Shown: piece by piece, positions 36,546 to 45,881 of the stretch
Layout: every line of letters starts with the position of its first letter
How positions within the stretch are numbered: position 1 is the first letter of the stretch
NCBI GenBank assembly: GCA_963790335.1
Contig: CAWBOB010000006.1
Coordinates: 62,001 to 126,000, forward strand
DNA length: 64,000 nt
Reading direction: 5' to 3'
Source of the DNA: JAOUEA01 sp963790335
GTDB taxonomy: Bacteria > Actinomycetota > UBA4738 > HRBIN12
Program-made: the position numbers and the translations under genes
The notes under the pieces: generated by a model
Database searches by the model: none
The model's input: only the letters and a program-made list of their open reading frames with translations
What the model was told of the DNA's origin: nothing

Positions 36546-37881
36546 TCTCGGCGACCTGGTGCGTGCCGCGGTCGAGGCCGCCGGCAGCGGCGAGGCCGTC
36601 GAGGCCTACGCCGAAGAGTCCCGCCAGACCGAGGCGAGCGCCCTTCGCGGAGAGGTCGAGGGCCTGCAGTTCGCCGAATCGCGCGGTCTGGGCGTTCGCC
36701 TGATCCGTGACGGCCAGCTCGGGTACGCCTATGCCGCAGACCCGTCGCTCGACGAGGTACGGGCCGCGGTCGCCACGGCGAGGGAGAACGCATCGCTCAC
36801 GCAGCCCGACGAGTTCAACGTGCTTCCCGACGCCGAGACCGCCGCGGCGATCCCCGAGCTGTTCCGCAAGGACTCGGCCGACGTGCCGACGGCCGACAAG
36901 GTGCAGATGGCGCTCGATCTCGAGCAGCGCCTCGTGAGCACCGACCCGCGGGTGGCGAAGGTCGATCTCGCCCAGGTGGGTGACGCGGTCTCCCGCGTCG
37001 CGATCGCGTCGACCTCGGGCGTCGACGCCGAGTACGCGAGGACCGACGCCTGGGTGGTGGCGGTGACGCTCGCCGTCGAGGGCGACGAGACGCAGACGGG
37101 CTTCTCCTACCGCATCGCGCGAGCCCTCGACGAGCTCGGCGTCGAAGCGGTGGCCGACGAGGCGATCGAGCGTGCGGTGCGCATGCTGGGCGCCTCGAAG
37201 CCGCAGACCGCCAAGGTGCCGATCGTGCTCGATCAGTTCGCGGCCGAGGAGTTCCTCGGTGTGCTCGCGAGCGCGCTGAACGCCGAGAACGTGCTCAAGG
37301 GACGGTCGCTGTTCGCGGAGATGGTCGGCCAGCAGGTCGGGTCCGAGCTGTTCACGCTCGTCGACGACGGCACCATCCTCGACGGGCCGGGAGCGGCGCC
37401 CTTCGACGGGGAAGGTGTGCCGAGCGGCCGGACCGAGCTGTTCACGGCCGGCACGCTGAACGGCTTCCTACACGACACGTACACGGCCGCACGCATGGGC
37501 AACGGGCAACGCTCGACCGGCAACGCCAAGCGCGGCTCGTACAAGGGATCGCCCGGCGTGGGCACGTCGAACTTCTTCCTCGACAACGGCTCGACGCCGT
37601 TCGACGCGCTGCTCCGACAGGCCGACGGCGGCGTCCTGATCGCCGAGGTCACGGGCGTGCACTCGGGCGCGAATCCGATCTCGGGCGAGTTCAGCGTCGG
37701 TGCGACCGGGCTGCGCATCGAGGGCGGCGCGCTCGGCGAGCCCCTGCGTGAGATGACGATCGCGTCGACCCTGCCCGAGATGCTCGCGGGCATCACCGGG
37801 CTCGGCGACGACCTGCGCTTCTTCTCGAGCGTCGGCACGCCGTCGGTGCTGATCGGCGAGATGACGCTCGCCGGCGTCTAA
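36538..37881 (+). CDS. TldE/PmbA, partner of TldD
   Basis: 447-residue non-catalytic partner of the TldD/TldE protease; the HEAVGH motif is absent as expected (FAAEEFLGVLASALNAENVL stands there). RGLGVRLIRDGQLGYAYAAD, NGFLHDTYTAARMGNGQRST, PGVGTSNFFLDNG and SGANPISGEFSVGATGLRIE are family motifs. GTG 36538 lies inside the tldD 3' end; GTG 36529 is possible too. The coupling supports production in equal amounts. Frame intact. Confidence 0.92.
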   Translation: MPDLGDLVRAAVEAAGSGEAVEAYAEESRQTEASALRGEVEGLQFAESRGLGVRLIRDGQLGYAYAADPSLDEVRAAVATARENASLTQPDEFNVLPDAETAAAIPELFRKDSADVPTADKVQMALDLEQRLVSTDPRVAKVDLAQVGDAVSRVAIASTSGVDAEYARTDAWVVAVTLAVEGDETQTGFSYRIARALDELGVEAVADEAIERAVRMLGASKPQTAKVPIVLDQFAAEEFLGVLASALNAENVLKGRSLFAEMVGQQVGSELFTLVDDGTILDGPGAAPFDGEGVPSGRTELFTAGTLNGFLHDTYTAARMGNGQRSTGNAKRGSYKGSPGVGTSNFFLDNGSTPFDALLRQADGGVLIAEVTGVHSGANPISGEFSVGATGLRIEGGALGEPLREMTIASTLPEMLAGITGLGDDLRFFSSVGTPSVLIGEMTLAGV

Positions 37882-38739
37882 CCGCCGCCGACCGGCCGAA
37901 GGGCGGGCTCGACGTGCACCGCACCGGCGCCGTACTCCTCGTCGAGCGCCGACTGCAGCGCCGGATCGAACACGACGACGCCGAGTTCCACGCGGTTGGC
38001 CATGACGTCGACGTCGGACCATGTCATCTCGAGACCCAGTTGCCTGGCCCCGCCCTCTCCCAGGTCGCGCTGGGCTCGTCGGAGCTCTGCGAACGTGTGT
38101 TGCATGGACGTCAGGCAGAGCGGGCCGCCCCAGACTTCTCTGATCGCCGCTTCGTGCGCCGAGGGGTCACCTGTGAAAGCGATCGTCACGATGTAGTCGT
38201 CCGGCGCTTCGTAGTCGATGGGCTGCTCCAGGTAGGAGATCCAGACGCCGGCGAAGGCGCTGATGTCCTCCGCGGCGCGCGCGGCGGCGATCCGGTCATT
38301 CTCGCCGGTCATCGACGGGTCGACATCCACCCACCCGCCTTGCGGCTCGGGGCACGGAGCCGCGAACCCATCTCCGTCCTCGACCGCAGCAGGCTTCGGA
38401 GGTCCTGCGCCGAGCAGCGTGAACCGCTGTGCCGTCGAACGTGCCCATGACGTGGAACTCGCCCCAGGTGACGCCTCGCACCGACTCCTCGCCGTCGACG
38501 TCTGCCCAGTTCCAGTCCTCGACGGGGATGCCGCCGCACTGCGGGGGGAGCGACTCCATGACTCCGCCGAGACAGAGCTGGGGGCCGTCGGCATCCTCCA
38601 GCACCATGGTGGTCGCCTCGTACCGAGGTTCATCGACGGTGGTGCCCGCGGTCTCGTTCCCCCCGTTCGAAGGGTCCGGCTGCTCCGCGCACGCGCCGAG
38701 CAGCACGACGAGCGGAAGGGCGACGGCGACGAGCCTCAT
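37878..38739 (-). CDS. Secreted lipoprotein, function unknown
   Basis: About 285 residues. Lipoprotein signal MRLVAVALPLVVLLGACAEQ (lipobox LGAC), a short linker, then a mixed domain with a Cys pair (GPQLCLGGVMESLPPQCGG), VRGVTWGEFHVMGTFDG and, after a frame change near 38430, QGGWVDVDPSMTGENDRIAA and MANRVELGVVVFDPALQSAL. No known family. Its stop overlaps the tldE stop (convergent). Confidence 0.65.
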
Positions 38740-38813
38740 GATGGCAGGGTATGCCGCGGAGCCCGGCACACGTGACACCCGGCCGATGTGGCGGTCCCGC
38801 CTCGCCCGGTGGA

Positions 38814-38948
38814 TCAGGCGATCCGGGCGCGCCGGAACAGTACCGCGAGGCCGGTCAGCTCCGAGGTCAGCCCGACGACCGACGCGATGAGGAAGGCCAG
38901 CGGGGGCCCCTTCTCGGCGTAGTCCGCGCCGCCGGCCCGGGCCCTCAC
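38814..38948 (-). CDS. Small single-pass membrane protein
   Basis: 44 residues with one hydrophobic helix (LAFLIASVVGLTSELTGLAV) and a basic end (LFRRARIA). GTG 38948 overlaps the stop of the SnoaL-like gene (GTGA), so it appears translationally coupled to it. No known family; the coupling is the main support. Confidence 0.45.
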   Translation of the reverse strand: MRARAGGADYAEKGPPLAFLIASVVGLTSELTGLAVLFRRARIA

Positions 38949-39319
38949 CGGTCGGGACGCTCGCGGAACCACTCGGTGAAGACCGAGCAGCGGTCGTCCT
39001 TGTCGAAGGACATCACGAAGACGTTGTCGAAGACGCGGTCGGGGGCGCCGTCGGCGTCGAAGTAGGTGCTCACGCCGGTGGCGACCCCGCGATCGCCATC
39101 GACGGCGAACGGCTCGTACCACGCGTCCCAGGTGCCGGGCTCATCGGGCTCGGCGAGCCACGAGGCCACGATGGCATCGCGGCCGAACACCGGGTCGTCG
39201 GCAGGGTGATAGCGGTACTCGGCGTCGGCGGTGAACAGTTCGCCGATGAGGGCGGCGTCGTTCGAGCGCCAGGCTTCCACGTAGCGATCGAGCCAGCGTT
39301 GCAACATCGGTCGGTCCAC
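38945..39319 (-). CDS. SnoaL-like (NTF2-fold) protein
   Basis: 124 residues: LDRYVEAWRSNDAALIGELF, TADAEYRYHPADDPVFGRDA, WYEPFAVDGDRGVATGVSTY and VMSFDKDDRCSVFTEWFRER fit the SnoaL/NTF2 cone fold. These are small enzymes or binding proteins for diverse ligands; substrate unknown. GTG 39319 has GAGGAGG seven bases upstream. Divergent from the GNAT gene. Confidence 0.8.
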   Translation of the reverse strand: MDRPMLQRWLDRYVEAWRSNDAALIGELFTADAEYRYHPADDPVFGRDAIVASWLAEPDEPGTWDAWYEPFAVDGDRGVATGVSTYFDADGAPDRVFDNVFVMSFDKDDRCSVFTEWFRERPDR

Positions 39320-39362
39320 GATGCGGCCTCCTCTTCGTGCGGTGGATACGCTCCGAACCGCG

Positions 39363-39890
39363 ATGACACGGCAGGGTATCCACATCAGCAAGGTCGGCGT
39401 CGAGCGCGTCGACGACCTCGAGCCGCTCGCCCGATCGCTGCACGCGCATCACCTCACGGTCGATCCGGCGATCCCAGGCATCCCGCCACGTGACGAGGAC
39501 GGCTGGTGGACCATCCGCCGAGAGCGGTACGTGGGGTGGTTGGCCGAGCCCGATGCCTTCGCGCTGCTCGCGTCGGCCGGTGTCGTCGCGGCTCCGGTCG
39601 GATACGCGGTGGTGTCGATGCACGGCGCTGATGACTCCCACCGAACGGGACCTCGATTCGCCGAGTTGCAGTCGCTCGCGGTGCTCGACGGGCATCGCGG
39701 ATCGGGCATCGGTTCCGCGTTGCTGCATCGGGTCTACGCGGAGCTCCGCGACGTCGGCGTCGGCGAGCTCGCGATCGGCGTGCTCGCCACCAATCACGAG
39801 GCGATGCGACTCTACGAGCGGGAAGGGTTCACGCCGTGGGTGGTGGTCACCCTGGGCACGGTGCCGCCCGCCGACCAGTCAGTAGTCTGA
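39363..39890 (+). CDS. GNAT-family N-acetyltransferase
   Basis: 175 residues. The acetyl-CoA loop is LQSLAVLDGHRGSGIGSALL (R/Q-x-x-G-x-G/A), followed by NHEAMRLYEREGFTPWVVV at the C-terminal end. Substrate unknown. A TACGCT -10-like hexamer at 39347-39352, 10 nt before ATG 39363, suggests a leaderless start. Converges on uppP with a 6-base gap containing CCTAGACTAG. Confidence 0.85.
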   Translation: MTRQGIHISKVGVERVDDLEPLARSLHAHHLTVDPAIPGIPPRDEDGWWTIRRERYVGWLAEPDAFALLASAGVVAAPVGYAVVSMHGADDSHRTGPRFAELQSLAVLDGHRGSGIGSALLHRVYAELRDVGVGELAIGVLATNHEAMRLYEREGFTPWVVVTLGTVPPADQSVV

Positions 39891-39896
39891 CCTAGA

Positions 39897-40739
39897 CTAG
39901 ATGGTCGCCTCGCGCACGCCCGCGGCGATCAGGCCCAGCACCAGGGCGGCGGCTGCCACGCGGTAAAGCATGAACACCCTGAAGTCGTGTCGCTTCAGGT
40001 ACTTCAGCAACCCCCAGATGACGAGGAAGCCACTCACCCCCGAGGACACGAACCCCCAGAAGAACTCCGCACCGTACCCTTGGAAACCGGTCTGCGCGAG
40101 GTCGGCGCCCTTGTAGAGCCCCGCCCCTGCGATGATCGGGAGCGATAACAGGAACGAGAACCGCGCCGCGGTCTCCCGGTCCAGACCGATCGCGCGGGCC
40201 GCGGTCATGGTGACGCCCGACCGGGAGACGCCCGGTTGCAGCGCGAGCGCCTGTGCGACGCCGAGGTACAGGCCCGTGCGCACACCGATCGATCCGAGAC
40301 CGCGAGTGCTCGGCATGCGCCGGTCCACCACGTACAGCACGACGCCGAAGATCGCGAGCATCACCGCGATGAGCCACGGGGCCCCCAGGTTCTCCTGGAT
40401 CACGCGCTCGAACACGACCCCCACCACGGCGCCGGGTGCCGTGCCGACGACGAGCGCCCAGGCGATGCGCTCGTCGGTCGTGGCGATGCGCCGCGTGGCG
40501 AGGGAATGCAGCCACGCCCGCAGGTATCGCCAGAGGTCGGTCCGGAAGTAGATCAGGGCCCCGAGCAGGGTTCCCATGTGCAGGGCGACGTCGAACGTCT
40601 TCGCGAAGTCGGCGTCGCCGCCGAGCTGCTGCCAGCCGAAGACCCACGGCACGAGGATGAGATGACCCGAGCTCGAGACCGGCGCGTATTCCGTCGCGCC
40701 CTGCACGAAGCCGAGCACGATGGCCTGCCAGATGCTCAC
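39897..40739 (-). CDS. uppP: Undecaprenyl-diphosphatase UppP (BacA)
   Basis: 280-residue membrane phosphatase that recycles the undecaprenyl carrier for peptidoglycan and wall-glycan synthesis. The two active-site motifs are present: VQGATEYAPVSSSGHLILVP and QPGVSRSGVTMTAARAIGLD. About eight helices. GTG 40739. The frame upstream is open into the cpaB-like gene, with no stop between. Confidence 0.93.
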   Translation of the reverse strand: MSIWQAIVLGFVQGATEYAPVSSSGHLILVPWVFGWQQLGGDADFAKTFDVALHMGTLLGALIYFRTDLWRYLRAWLHSLATRRIATTDERIAWALVVGTAPGAVVGVVFERVIQENLGAPWLIAVMLAIFGVVLYVVDRRMPSTRGLGSIGVRTGLYLGVAQALALQPGVSRSGVTMTAARAIGLDRETAARFSFLLSLPIIAGAGLYKGADLAQTGFQGYGAEFFWGFVSSGVSGFLVIWGLLKYLKRHDFRVFMLYRVAAAALVLGLIAAGVREATI

Positions 40740-41459
40740 GGCCGCACATGCTATCCGAGCGCGGACGGGGCCTCCCGTGCTGGAGGCGGCGAGGTCGCCG
40801 TCACCGACGATCGCGATCGAGAGCAGCGCCAGGCTGGACGCGCGCGCGAGCCGTTCGACGGTGAGCGGATCGGCGATGATCACCACTGGAGGGCCCGCCG
40901 GAGCGCCGCCGCCCGTCGTGACCGGTGCGTCGGTCTCGATCACGTCGAGCACCTCGACGGCCGACGCCACGGTCTCGGTGTAGGGCCGGCCCGCGTTGGC
41001 GCCGAAGGTCGCGAGCACGTCGATCTCGTCGCCGGGTCGCAGGGACCCAGCCGGCGGGCCCGTCGGCAACACGAACGCCCGCAGACCGGCGGGCACGACC
41101 GCTGCGACCGGGCCGGCGCCCGCGCGCGCGAGGCGTGTCTCGGTCAGCACCTCGCCTCGGGCGAGATCGGCGCCGAGCACCCGTCCGGTCGCTCGGTCGA
41201 CGGAGGTGACGACGCCTGGTGGCACCAATGACGACGGCATGTCGATCACGCTGAGCGAGGTGGGTTGGAGCGTCGCACCCCGGACGAGGTCGCTCGCCGC
41301 GACGACGACGGGCGTCGGCGCTCCCACGTCGGGGCGGCTCGCTTCGACGGTCGCGATATGCGCCTGGGTGGCGAGTACCGCGCCGCCGGCCGCCAGGCCG
41401 GCGGCGGTGAACCACAGCAGGGACGATCGAGGGAGCTTGCGCCGGACGATGTCGAGCAT
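40740..41459 (-). CDS. CpaB/RcpC-like SAF-domain pilus assembly protein
   Basis: At least 240 residues. One N-terminal membrane helix (LLWFTAAGLAAGGAVLATQA), then a SAF domain (TPVVVAASDLVRGATLQPTS, LARGEVLTETRLA) and GLRAFVLPTGPPAGSLRPGD with VLATFG, as in the CpaB/RcpC proteins that assemble Flp/Tad pili. No other tad genes are near. The frame has no stop before uppP begins; a lost base near 40760 is likely, so the exact C-terminus is unknown. Confidence 0.75.
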
Positions 41460-41528
41460 GCACGCACCGTAGCGACGTCGGGCGCTGGCGGTTCCGTGAC
41501 CGACGTCACATCGGACGGACGAAACGAC

Positions 41529-41720
41529 TCAGTCGCTGCTCGAGCCGGTGGGCTTGCTGGTGAGCGGCAGGACCCGCATCCGGAACTCTTCCAGCGCCTC
41601 ACGACCGACGATCTGGGCCGTCGCTTCCCGCACCCGGTCCGCGAGCGCCTGCGGATCCTCGTCGGTGCGGAACGTGAGCTCGACGCGGGCGAGCACGGGG
41701 TCGCCGGTCATGCGGCTCAC
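41529..41720 (-). CDS. Small protein coupled to mtnP
   Basis: 63 residues (VELTFRTDEDPQALADRVRE, IVGREALEEFRMRVLPLTS). GTG 41720 overlaps the mtnP stop (GTGA), so it is probably translated with it; ATG 41711 is an alternative. Looks like a small ferredoxin-like alpha/beta fold. No family recognised. Confidence 0.55.
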   Translation of the reverse strand: MSRMTGDPVLARVELTFRTDEDPQALADRVREATAQIVGREALEEFRMRVLPLTSKPTGSSSD

Positions 41721-42511
41721 ACCTCGAGGCGCGCGCCGGAGAGGGCGGATGCACAGGCGCAGTCGCGCGCCGCCGGCAACGCCGGGATGACGGCGAACAG
41801 CAAGTCGCGGAGCTTCTCGTTGTTCTCGGCGAACACGCGCACGACCTCCTCGTGGGTGACGGGCGGGACCCCTTCGACGCCGACGTCGTAGTCGGTGATC
41901 AGCGAGATGTTGGCGTAGCAGAGCTCCAGCTCGCGGGCGAGCACGGCTTCCGGGTACTGGGTCATGTTGATGACCTCCCAGCCGGCGCTCGCGAACCACG
42001 CGGACTCCGAGCGCGTCGAGAAGCGTGGCCCTTCGATCACGACGACCGTGCCGCGATCGTGCATCGCGATCTCGAGCTCCCGCCCCTGCTCCACGATCGC
42101 AGCCCGCATCACGTCGCAGTAGGGATCGGCGAAGGAGATGTGCGTCGTCACCGGCCCGTCGTAGAAGGTGTTGGGCCGGTCGTGGGTGCGGTCGACGAGC
42201 TGGTCGCAGATCACGAACTCGCCGGGTTGCACACCGGCCTGCAGCGACCCGCACGCGTTGGGGCCGAGCACGCGCTCGACGCCGAGCTCCTTCATCGCCC
42301 AGAGGTTCGCCTTGTAGGGGATGCGGTGCGGCGGGTACTCGTGGCGCGACCCGTGCCGAGGCAGGAACGCCACCCGCACCCCGCCGATCTCACCGATCGT
42401 GACGGGCGCGCTCGGCGACCCGTGGGGGGTCTCGACCTCGACCGTCTCGGTGTCGTCGAGGAACGAGTAGAAGCCCGATCCGCCGAAGACGCCGATGTCG
42501 GCGGTCGTCAC
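41717..42511 (-). CDS. mtnP: S-methyl-5'-thioadenosine phosphorylase
   Basis: 264 residues. Phosphorolyses methylthioadenosine to adenine and methylthioribose-1-phosphate (methionine salvage and polyamine byproduct removal). ADIGVFGGSGFYSFLDD, VAFLPRHGSRHEYPPHRIPY (phosphate site), GPNACGSLQAGVQPGEFVIC, VVIEGPRFSTRSESAWFASA and VINMTQYPEAVLARELELCY are the family's motifs. GTG 42511 overlaps the FmdB stop. Frame intact. Confidence 0.93.
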   Translation of the reverse strand: MTTADIGVFGGSGFYSFLDDTETVEVETPHGSPSAPVTIGEIGGVRVAFLPRHGSRHEYPPHRIPYKANLWAMKELGVERVLGPNACGSLQAGVQPGEFVICDQLVDRTHDRPNTFYDGPVTTHISFADPYCDVMRAAIVEQGRELEIAMHDRGTVVVIEGPRFSTRSESAWFASAGWEVINMTQYPEAVLARELELCYANISLITDYDVGVEGVPPVTHEEVVRVFAENNEKLRDLLFAVIPALPAARDCACASALSGARLEV

Positions 42512-42940
42512 GAGCCGGCCCCATCCTTCGACGACGAGCTCGACGACGACCCGCCCGAGCTGGGGCCCGAGCCCGATGTCGTCGTCGTCGCGGCTTCCTT
42601 CTTCGTGGTGCCCGCCGCAGCCGCGTCGCGCTTCGAGTCCTGCTTGCCGTCGCCGGCGCCGGAGGCCGCGTCGGGCTTCGTGTCGCCCTTGTCGCCCTTG
42701 TCGCCCTTCTCGCCCTTGTCGCCCTTCTCGTCTCCCCTTGTCGCCCGATCCCGACATGGCCTTCTTCCGTTGATCGGTGGCGTAGAAACCCGACCCCTTG
42801 AACGAGATCGCGGGAGGGGCGAAGACCTTGCGGAGCTCGCCGCCGCACTCGGGACATTCGGTGAGGGCGTCGTCGCGCATCGACTGCACGATCTCGAAGA
42901 GGTGGCCGCAGCTACGGCAGACGTATTCGTAGGTGGGCAT
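42508..42940 (-). CDS. FmdB-family zinc-ribbon protein with Gly-Asp-Lys tail
   Basis: Small regulatory zinc-ribbon protein: MPTYEYVCRSCGHLFEIVQS and ALTECPECGGELRKVF give two CxxC pairs, then ISFKGSGFYATDQRK, the usual FmdB end. A frame change near 42730 hides a tail of GDKGDKG-type repeats, then a Thr/Ser-rich end (GTTKKEAATTTTSGSG, poly-Ser). The stop TGA overlaps mtnP's GTG. FmdB proteins are linked to amidase/formamidase regulation, but most are uncharacterised. Confidence 0.82.
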
Positions 42941-43089
42941 GGCTCGCCGAGTGTACCGGCGGCCGCCCGGCGTTTCGCGCCGTCGTGGGCCGGGAACCCG
43001 AGGGTCCGAACGGACTACCCGGAACGGACGACTTCCCTGCACGGTTGCATCGCGCATACACTTCGGCCCCCCGCACGAGGAGGCGCATC

Positions 43090-43968
43090 GTGAAGGTCAG
43101 GAAGGCGGTCATCCCCGCCGCAGGGCTCGGCACGAGGTTCCTGCCGGCGACGAAAGCCGTGCCCAAGGAGATGCTGCCGCTGATCGACACGCCCTCGATC
43201 CAGCTCGTCGTCGAGGAAGCCGTGCGCGCCGGCCTGACCGACATCCTGATCATCACCGCGCGCGACAAGGGCGCGATCGAGGATCACTTCGACCGCGCGC
43301 CGGAGCTCGAGGTCCTGCTCGAGGAACGCGGCAAGTTCGACGAGCTGAAACAGATCCGGGAACTGTCCGATCTCGCCCAGATCCACACGGTGCGCCAGCA
43401 CGAGGCGCTCGGTCTCGGACACGCGGTCGGCGTCGCCGAGGCCCATGTGAGCGGCGAGCCGTTCGCGGTGCTGCTCGGCGACGACCTGATCCATCCGTCG
43501 GTGCCGTTGCTGCGCGAGATGCTCGCCGTGCACGAGCGGTACGGGCGTTCGGTGCTCGCGGCGCAAGAGGTCTCGCGCAGCGAGATCTCCGCGTACGGCG
43601 CCATCACCCCCGAGATGATCGAGGAGAACCTGGCCAAGGTGCGCTCGGTGGTCGAGAAGCCGCCGGCCGACGAGGCGCCCTCGAACCTGGCCGCGATCGG
43701 CCGGTACGTGTTCACCCCCGAGATCTTCGACGCGCTCCGCGGCACGAAGCCCGGGCACGGCGGGGAGATCCAGCTCACCGACGCGATCAACAGCCTCGCA
43801 CAGGAGCAGGCGGTCTACGCGTTCACGTTCGAGCACGGGCGGTACGACGCCGGCAACAAGCTCGACTACCTCAAGGCCACGGTCGAGCTCGCGATCGAGC
43901 GCGACGACCTGGGTCCGGCCTTCAGCACCTGGCTCGTCGATTTCGTGCAGCGCAAGAAGCTGCTCTAG
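43090..43968 (+). CDS. galU: UTP--glucose-1-phosphate uridylyltransferase GalU
   Basis: 292 residues. Makes UDP-glucose for wall and capsule sugars. KAVIPAAGLGTRFLPATKAV (nucleotide loop), PKEMLPLIDTPSIQLVVEEA, FAVLLGDDLIHPS, VRSVVEKPPADEAPSNLAAI, GRYVFTPEIFDAL, GEIQLTDAINSLAQEQAVYA and RYDAGNKLDYLKATVELAI are all present. GTG 43090 has a GAGGAGG site upstream. Frame intact. Confidence 0.95.
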   Translation: MKVRKAVIPAAGLGTRFLPATKAVPKEMLPLIDTPSIQLVVEEAVRAGLTDILIITARDKGAIEDHFDRAPELEVLLEERGKFDELKQIRELSDLAQIHTVRQHEALGLGHAVGVAEAHVSGEPFAVLLGDDLIHPSVPLLREMLAVHERYGRSVLAAQEVSRSEISAYGAITPEMIEENLAKVRSVVEKPPADEAPSNLAAIGRYVFTPEIFDALRGTKPGHGGEIQLTDAINSLAQEQAVYAFTFEHGRYDAGNKLDYLKATVELAIERDDLGPAFSTWLVDFVQRKKLL

Positions 43969-44005
43969 CTCGAACGTTCCGGGGTGGTCGATGGTCCGGC
44001 GCCGA

Positions 44006-44011
44006 TAGACT
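44006..44011 (+). promoter_or_regulatory. -10 box (TAGACT) for moeA
   Basis: TANNNT hexamer 6 nt before the moeA ATG; leaderless geometry. Confidence 0.5.
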
Positions 44012-44017
44012 GCCGGC

Positions 44018-45283
44018 ATGGTGGATCGTCCCTCCACGGTGCACGACCACGATTCCCCCGAAGGCTTGATCTCGGTCGACGAGGCTCGTGCACGGGTGCT
44101 CGACGCAGTCGCGCCGCTCGCCCCGCTGCATCTGGCGCTCACTGAGGCGCACGGATGCGTCTCAGCCGAGGCCGTGGTGGCGACGGAGAGCCTTCCTGCG
44201 TTCGCGTCGTCGGCCATGGACGGGTTCGCCGTTCGTGCCGTCGATGTCGCCGAAGCGACGCCGGATCGGCCGGCCGAGTTGAAGATCGTCGGTCGTGCGC
44301 TGATCGGGCACCGGCCCGACGCGACGGTCGGGGGCGGCGAGGCGGTGGCGATCGCCACCGGCGCGCCGATCCCGCCGGGAGCCGACGCCGTCGTGCCGAT
44401 CGAGAACGCCGACGTGCAGGGCGAGATCGTGCGCCTGGTGGAAGCAGCGACGCCCGGCCGGCACGTGCGCCCGGTGGGCGAGGACGTCACCGAGGGCACG
44501 GTGCTCGTCGAGCGAGGCAAGCGACTCGGGGGACCCGAGCTCGGATTGCTGGCCAACGCCGGGCATGCCACGCCCCTCGTGCATCCGCGTCCGCGGGTGA
44601 TCGTGCTCTCCACGGGCGATGAGTTGATCGCGCCGACGGAGACGCCTGACTTCGGACGGGTGCGCGATTCCAACGCGTACACGTTGTTCGGTGCGCTCCG
44701 CGAATCGGGCGCGATCCCGGTGCTCGCCGGCATCGTGCCCGACGACCCGGAGTCGCTGAAGCAGACCGTGCTCGACTTCCTCATCCAGGCCGACGCGTTC
44801 ATCAGCTCGGGAGGTGTCTCGGTGGGCGAGCGCGACGTGGTGAAGGGGGCGTTCTTCCGACGAGGCGACATCGACTTCTACAGGGTGGCGATGCAGCCGG
44901 GCATGCCGCAGGGCTTCGGTCACATCGAGGGCAAGCCCTACTTCGGCCTTCCGGGCAACCCGGTGAGCGTGTTCGTGAGCTTCGAGCTGTTCGTGCGACC
45001 GGCGATGCTGAAGATGATGGGGCGCACCCAGCTGCATCGGCCCGAAGTGACGGCTCGGCTCGCGACCGACGTCAGCGGGCCGGCGGGGAAGATGCAGTAC
45101 GCGCGGGTCGTGATCGAGCGAGGAGGCGACGGCTGGGTCGCGACGCCGACCGGTGGGCGCGGCTCGAACCTGATCTCGACGGTCGCCCGCGCGAACGGTC
45201 TCGCGATGATCCCCCCGGGGACCGCCACCGCGCCGGCGGGATCGCAGGTTCGGGTGATGGTGTTCCGTCCGGGCGAAGATTGA
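44018..45283 (+). CDS. moeA: Molybdopterin molybdotransferase MoeA
   Basis: 421 residues. Inserts molybdate into adenylated molybdopterin. SLPAFASSAMDGFAVRAVDV, AIATGAPIPPGADAVVPIEN, HVRPVGEDVTEGTVLVERGK, VIVLSTGDELIAPTE, GRVRDSNAYTLFGALRESGA, FISSGGVSVGERDVVKGAFF and YFGLPGNPVSVFVSFELFVR are classic. Stop overlaps moaC start. Frame intact. Confidence 0.95.
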   Translation: MVDRPSTVHDHDSPEGLISVDEARARVLDAVAPLAPLHLALTEAHGCVSAEAVVATESLPAFASSAMDGFAVRAVDVAEATPDRPAELKIVGRALIGHRPDATVGGGEAVAIATGAPIPPGADAVVPIENADVQGEIVRLVEAATPGRHVRPVGEDVTEGTVLVERGKRLGGPELGLLANAGHATPLVHPRPRVIVLSTGDELIAPTETPDFGRVRDSNAYTLFGALRESGAIPVLAGIVPDDPESLKQTVLDFLIQADAFISSGGVSVGERDVVKGAFFRRGDIDFYRVAMQPGMPQGFGHIEGKPYFGLPGNPVSVFVSFELFVRPAMLKMMGRTQLHRPEVTARLATDVSGPAGKMQYARVVIERGGDGWVATPTGGRGSNLISTVARANGLAMIPPGTATAPAGSQVRVMVFRPGED

Positions 45284-45768
45284 TGACGACCGACGCGGGC
45301 GGCGGTCAGGCCGGAGCCGACGGCGTCACGCGCATCGTGCATGTCGGCGACAAGCCCGAGACCGCTCGGGTTGCGACCGCGGAGTGCTGGGTCACGACGA
45401 CTCCCGAAGCGGTCGGCCATCTCGTGGCGGGCACGAAGAAGGGCGACCCCATCCAGACCGCCAAGATCGCGGGGATCATCGGCGTGAAGCAGACCCCGGC
45501 CCTGCTCCCGCACTGCCACCCCATCCGCGTGACGGGCGCTGAGGTCGTCATCGAGCCCGCCCGGGCCGAGGGTCGGCTCCGGGTCGAGACGACCGTGCGA
45601 GCCTCCGATCGCACCGGCGTCGAGATGGAGGCCCTCACGGCCGCCGCGGTGGCCGCACTGTCGCTCTACGACACCGCCAAGGCGTTCGACCGCTCCGCTC
45701 GCATCGACGGCTTGCGTCTGCTCGCGAAGTCCGGTGGTGAGAGCGGCGACTTCGTCGCGGGGGCATGA
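45283..45768 (+). CDS. moaC: Cyclic pyranopterin monophosphate synthase MoaC
   Basis: 161 residues. Second half of the first step in molybdopterin synthesis. VTRIVHVGDKPETARVATAE (usually MVDVS-K; the Met-Val-Asp is changed to IVHV), QTAKIAGIIGVKQTPALLPH, CHPIRVTGAEVVIEPA, TGVEMEALTAAAVAALSLYD and a C-terminal LLAKSGGESGDF are present. The lysine in LLAKSGG that marks the active site is kept. ATG 45283 overlaps the moeA stop by one base. Confidence 0.95.
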   Translation: MTTDAGGGQAGADGVTRIVHVGDKPETARVATAECWVTTTPEAVGHLVAGTKKGDPIQTAKIAGIIGVKQTPALLPHCHPIRVTGAEVVIEPARAEGRLRVETTVRASDRTGVEMEALTAAAVAALSLYDTAKAFDRSARIDGLRLLAKSGGESGDFVAGA

Positions 45769-45881
45769 GCGGACCGGCGCTGTAGCCCGGGTGGGGCGTT
45801 CGGCTCGGTCGATCGCCATACGGCACGACGGTGGATAACCGGCTCGGCGCGCCCCCCAGCCGGACCGCTTGTGCGAAAGTG

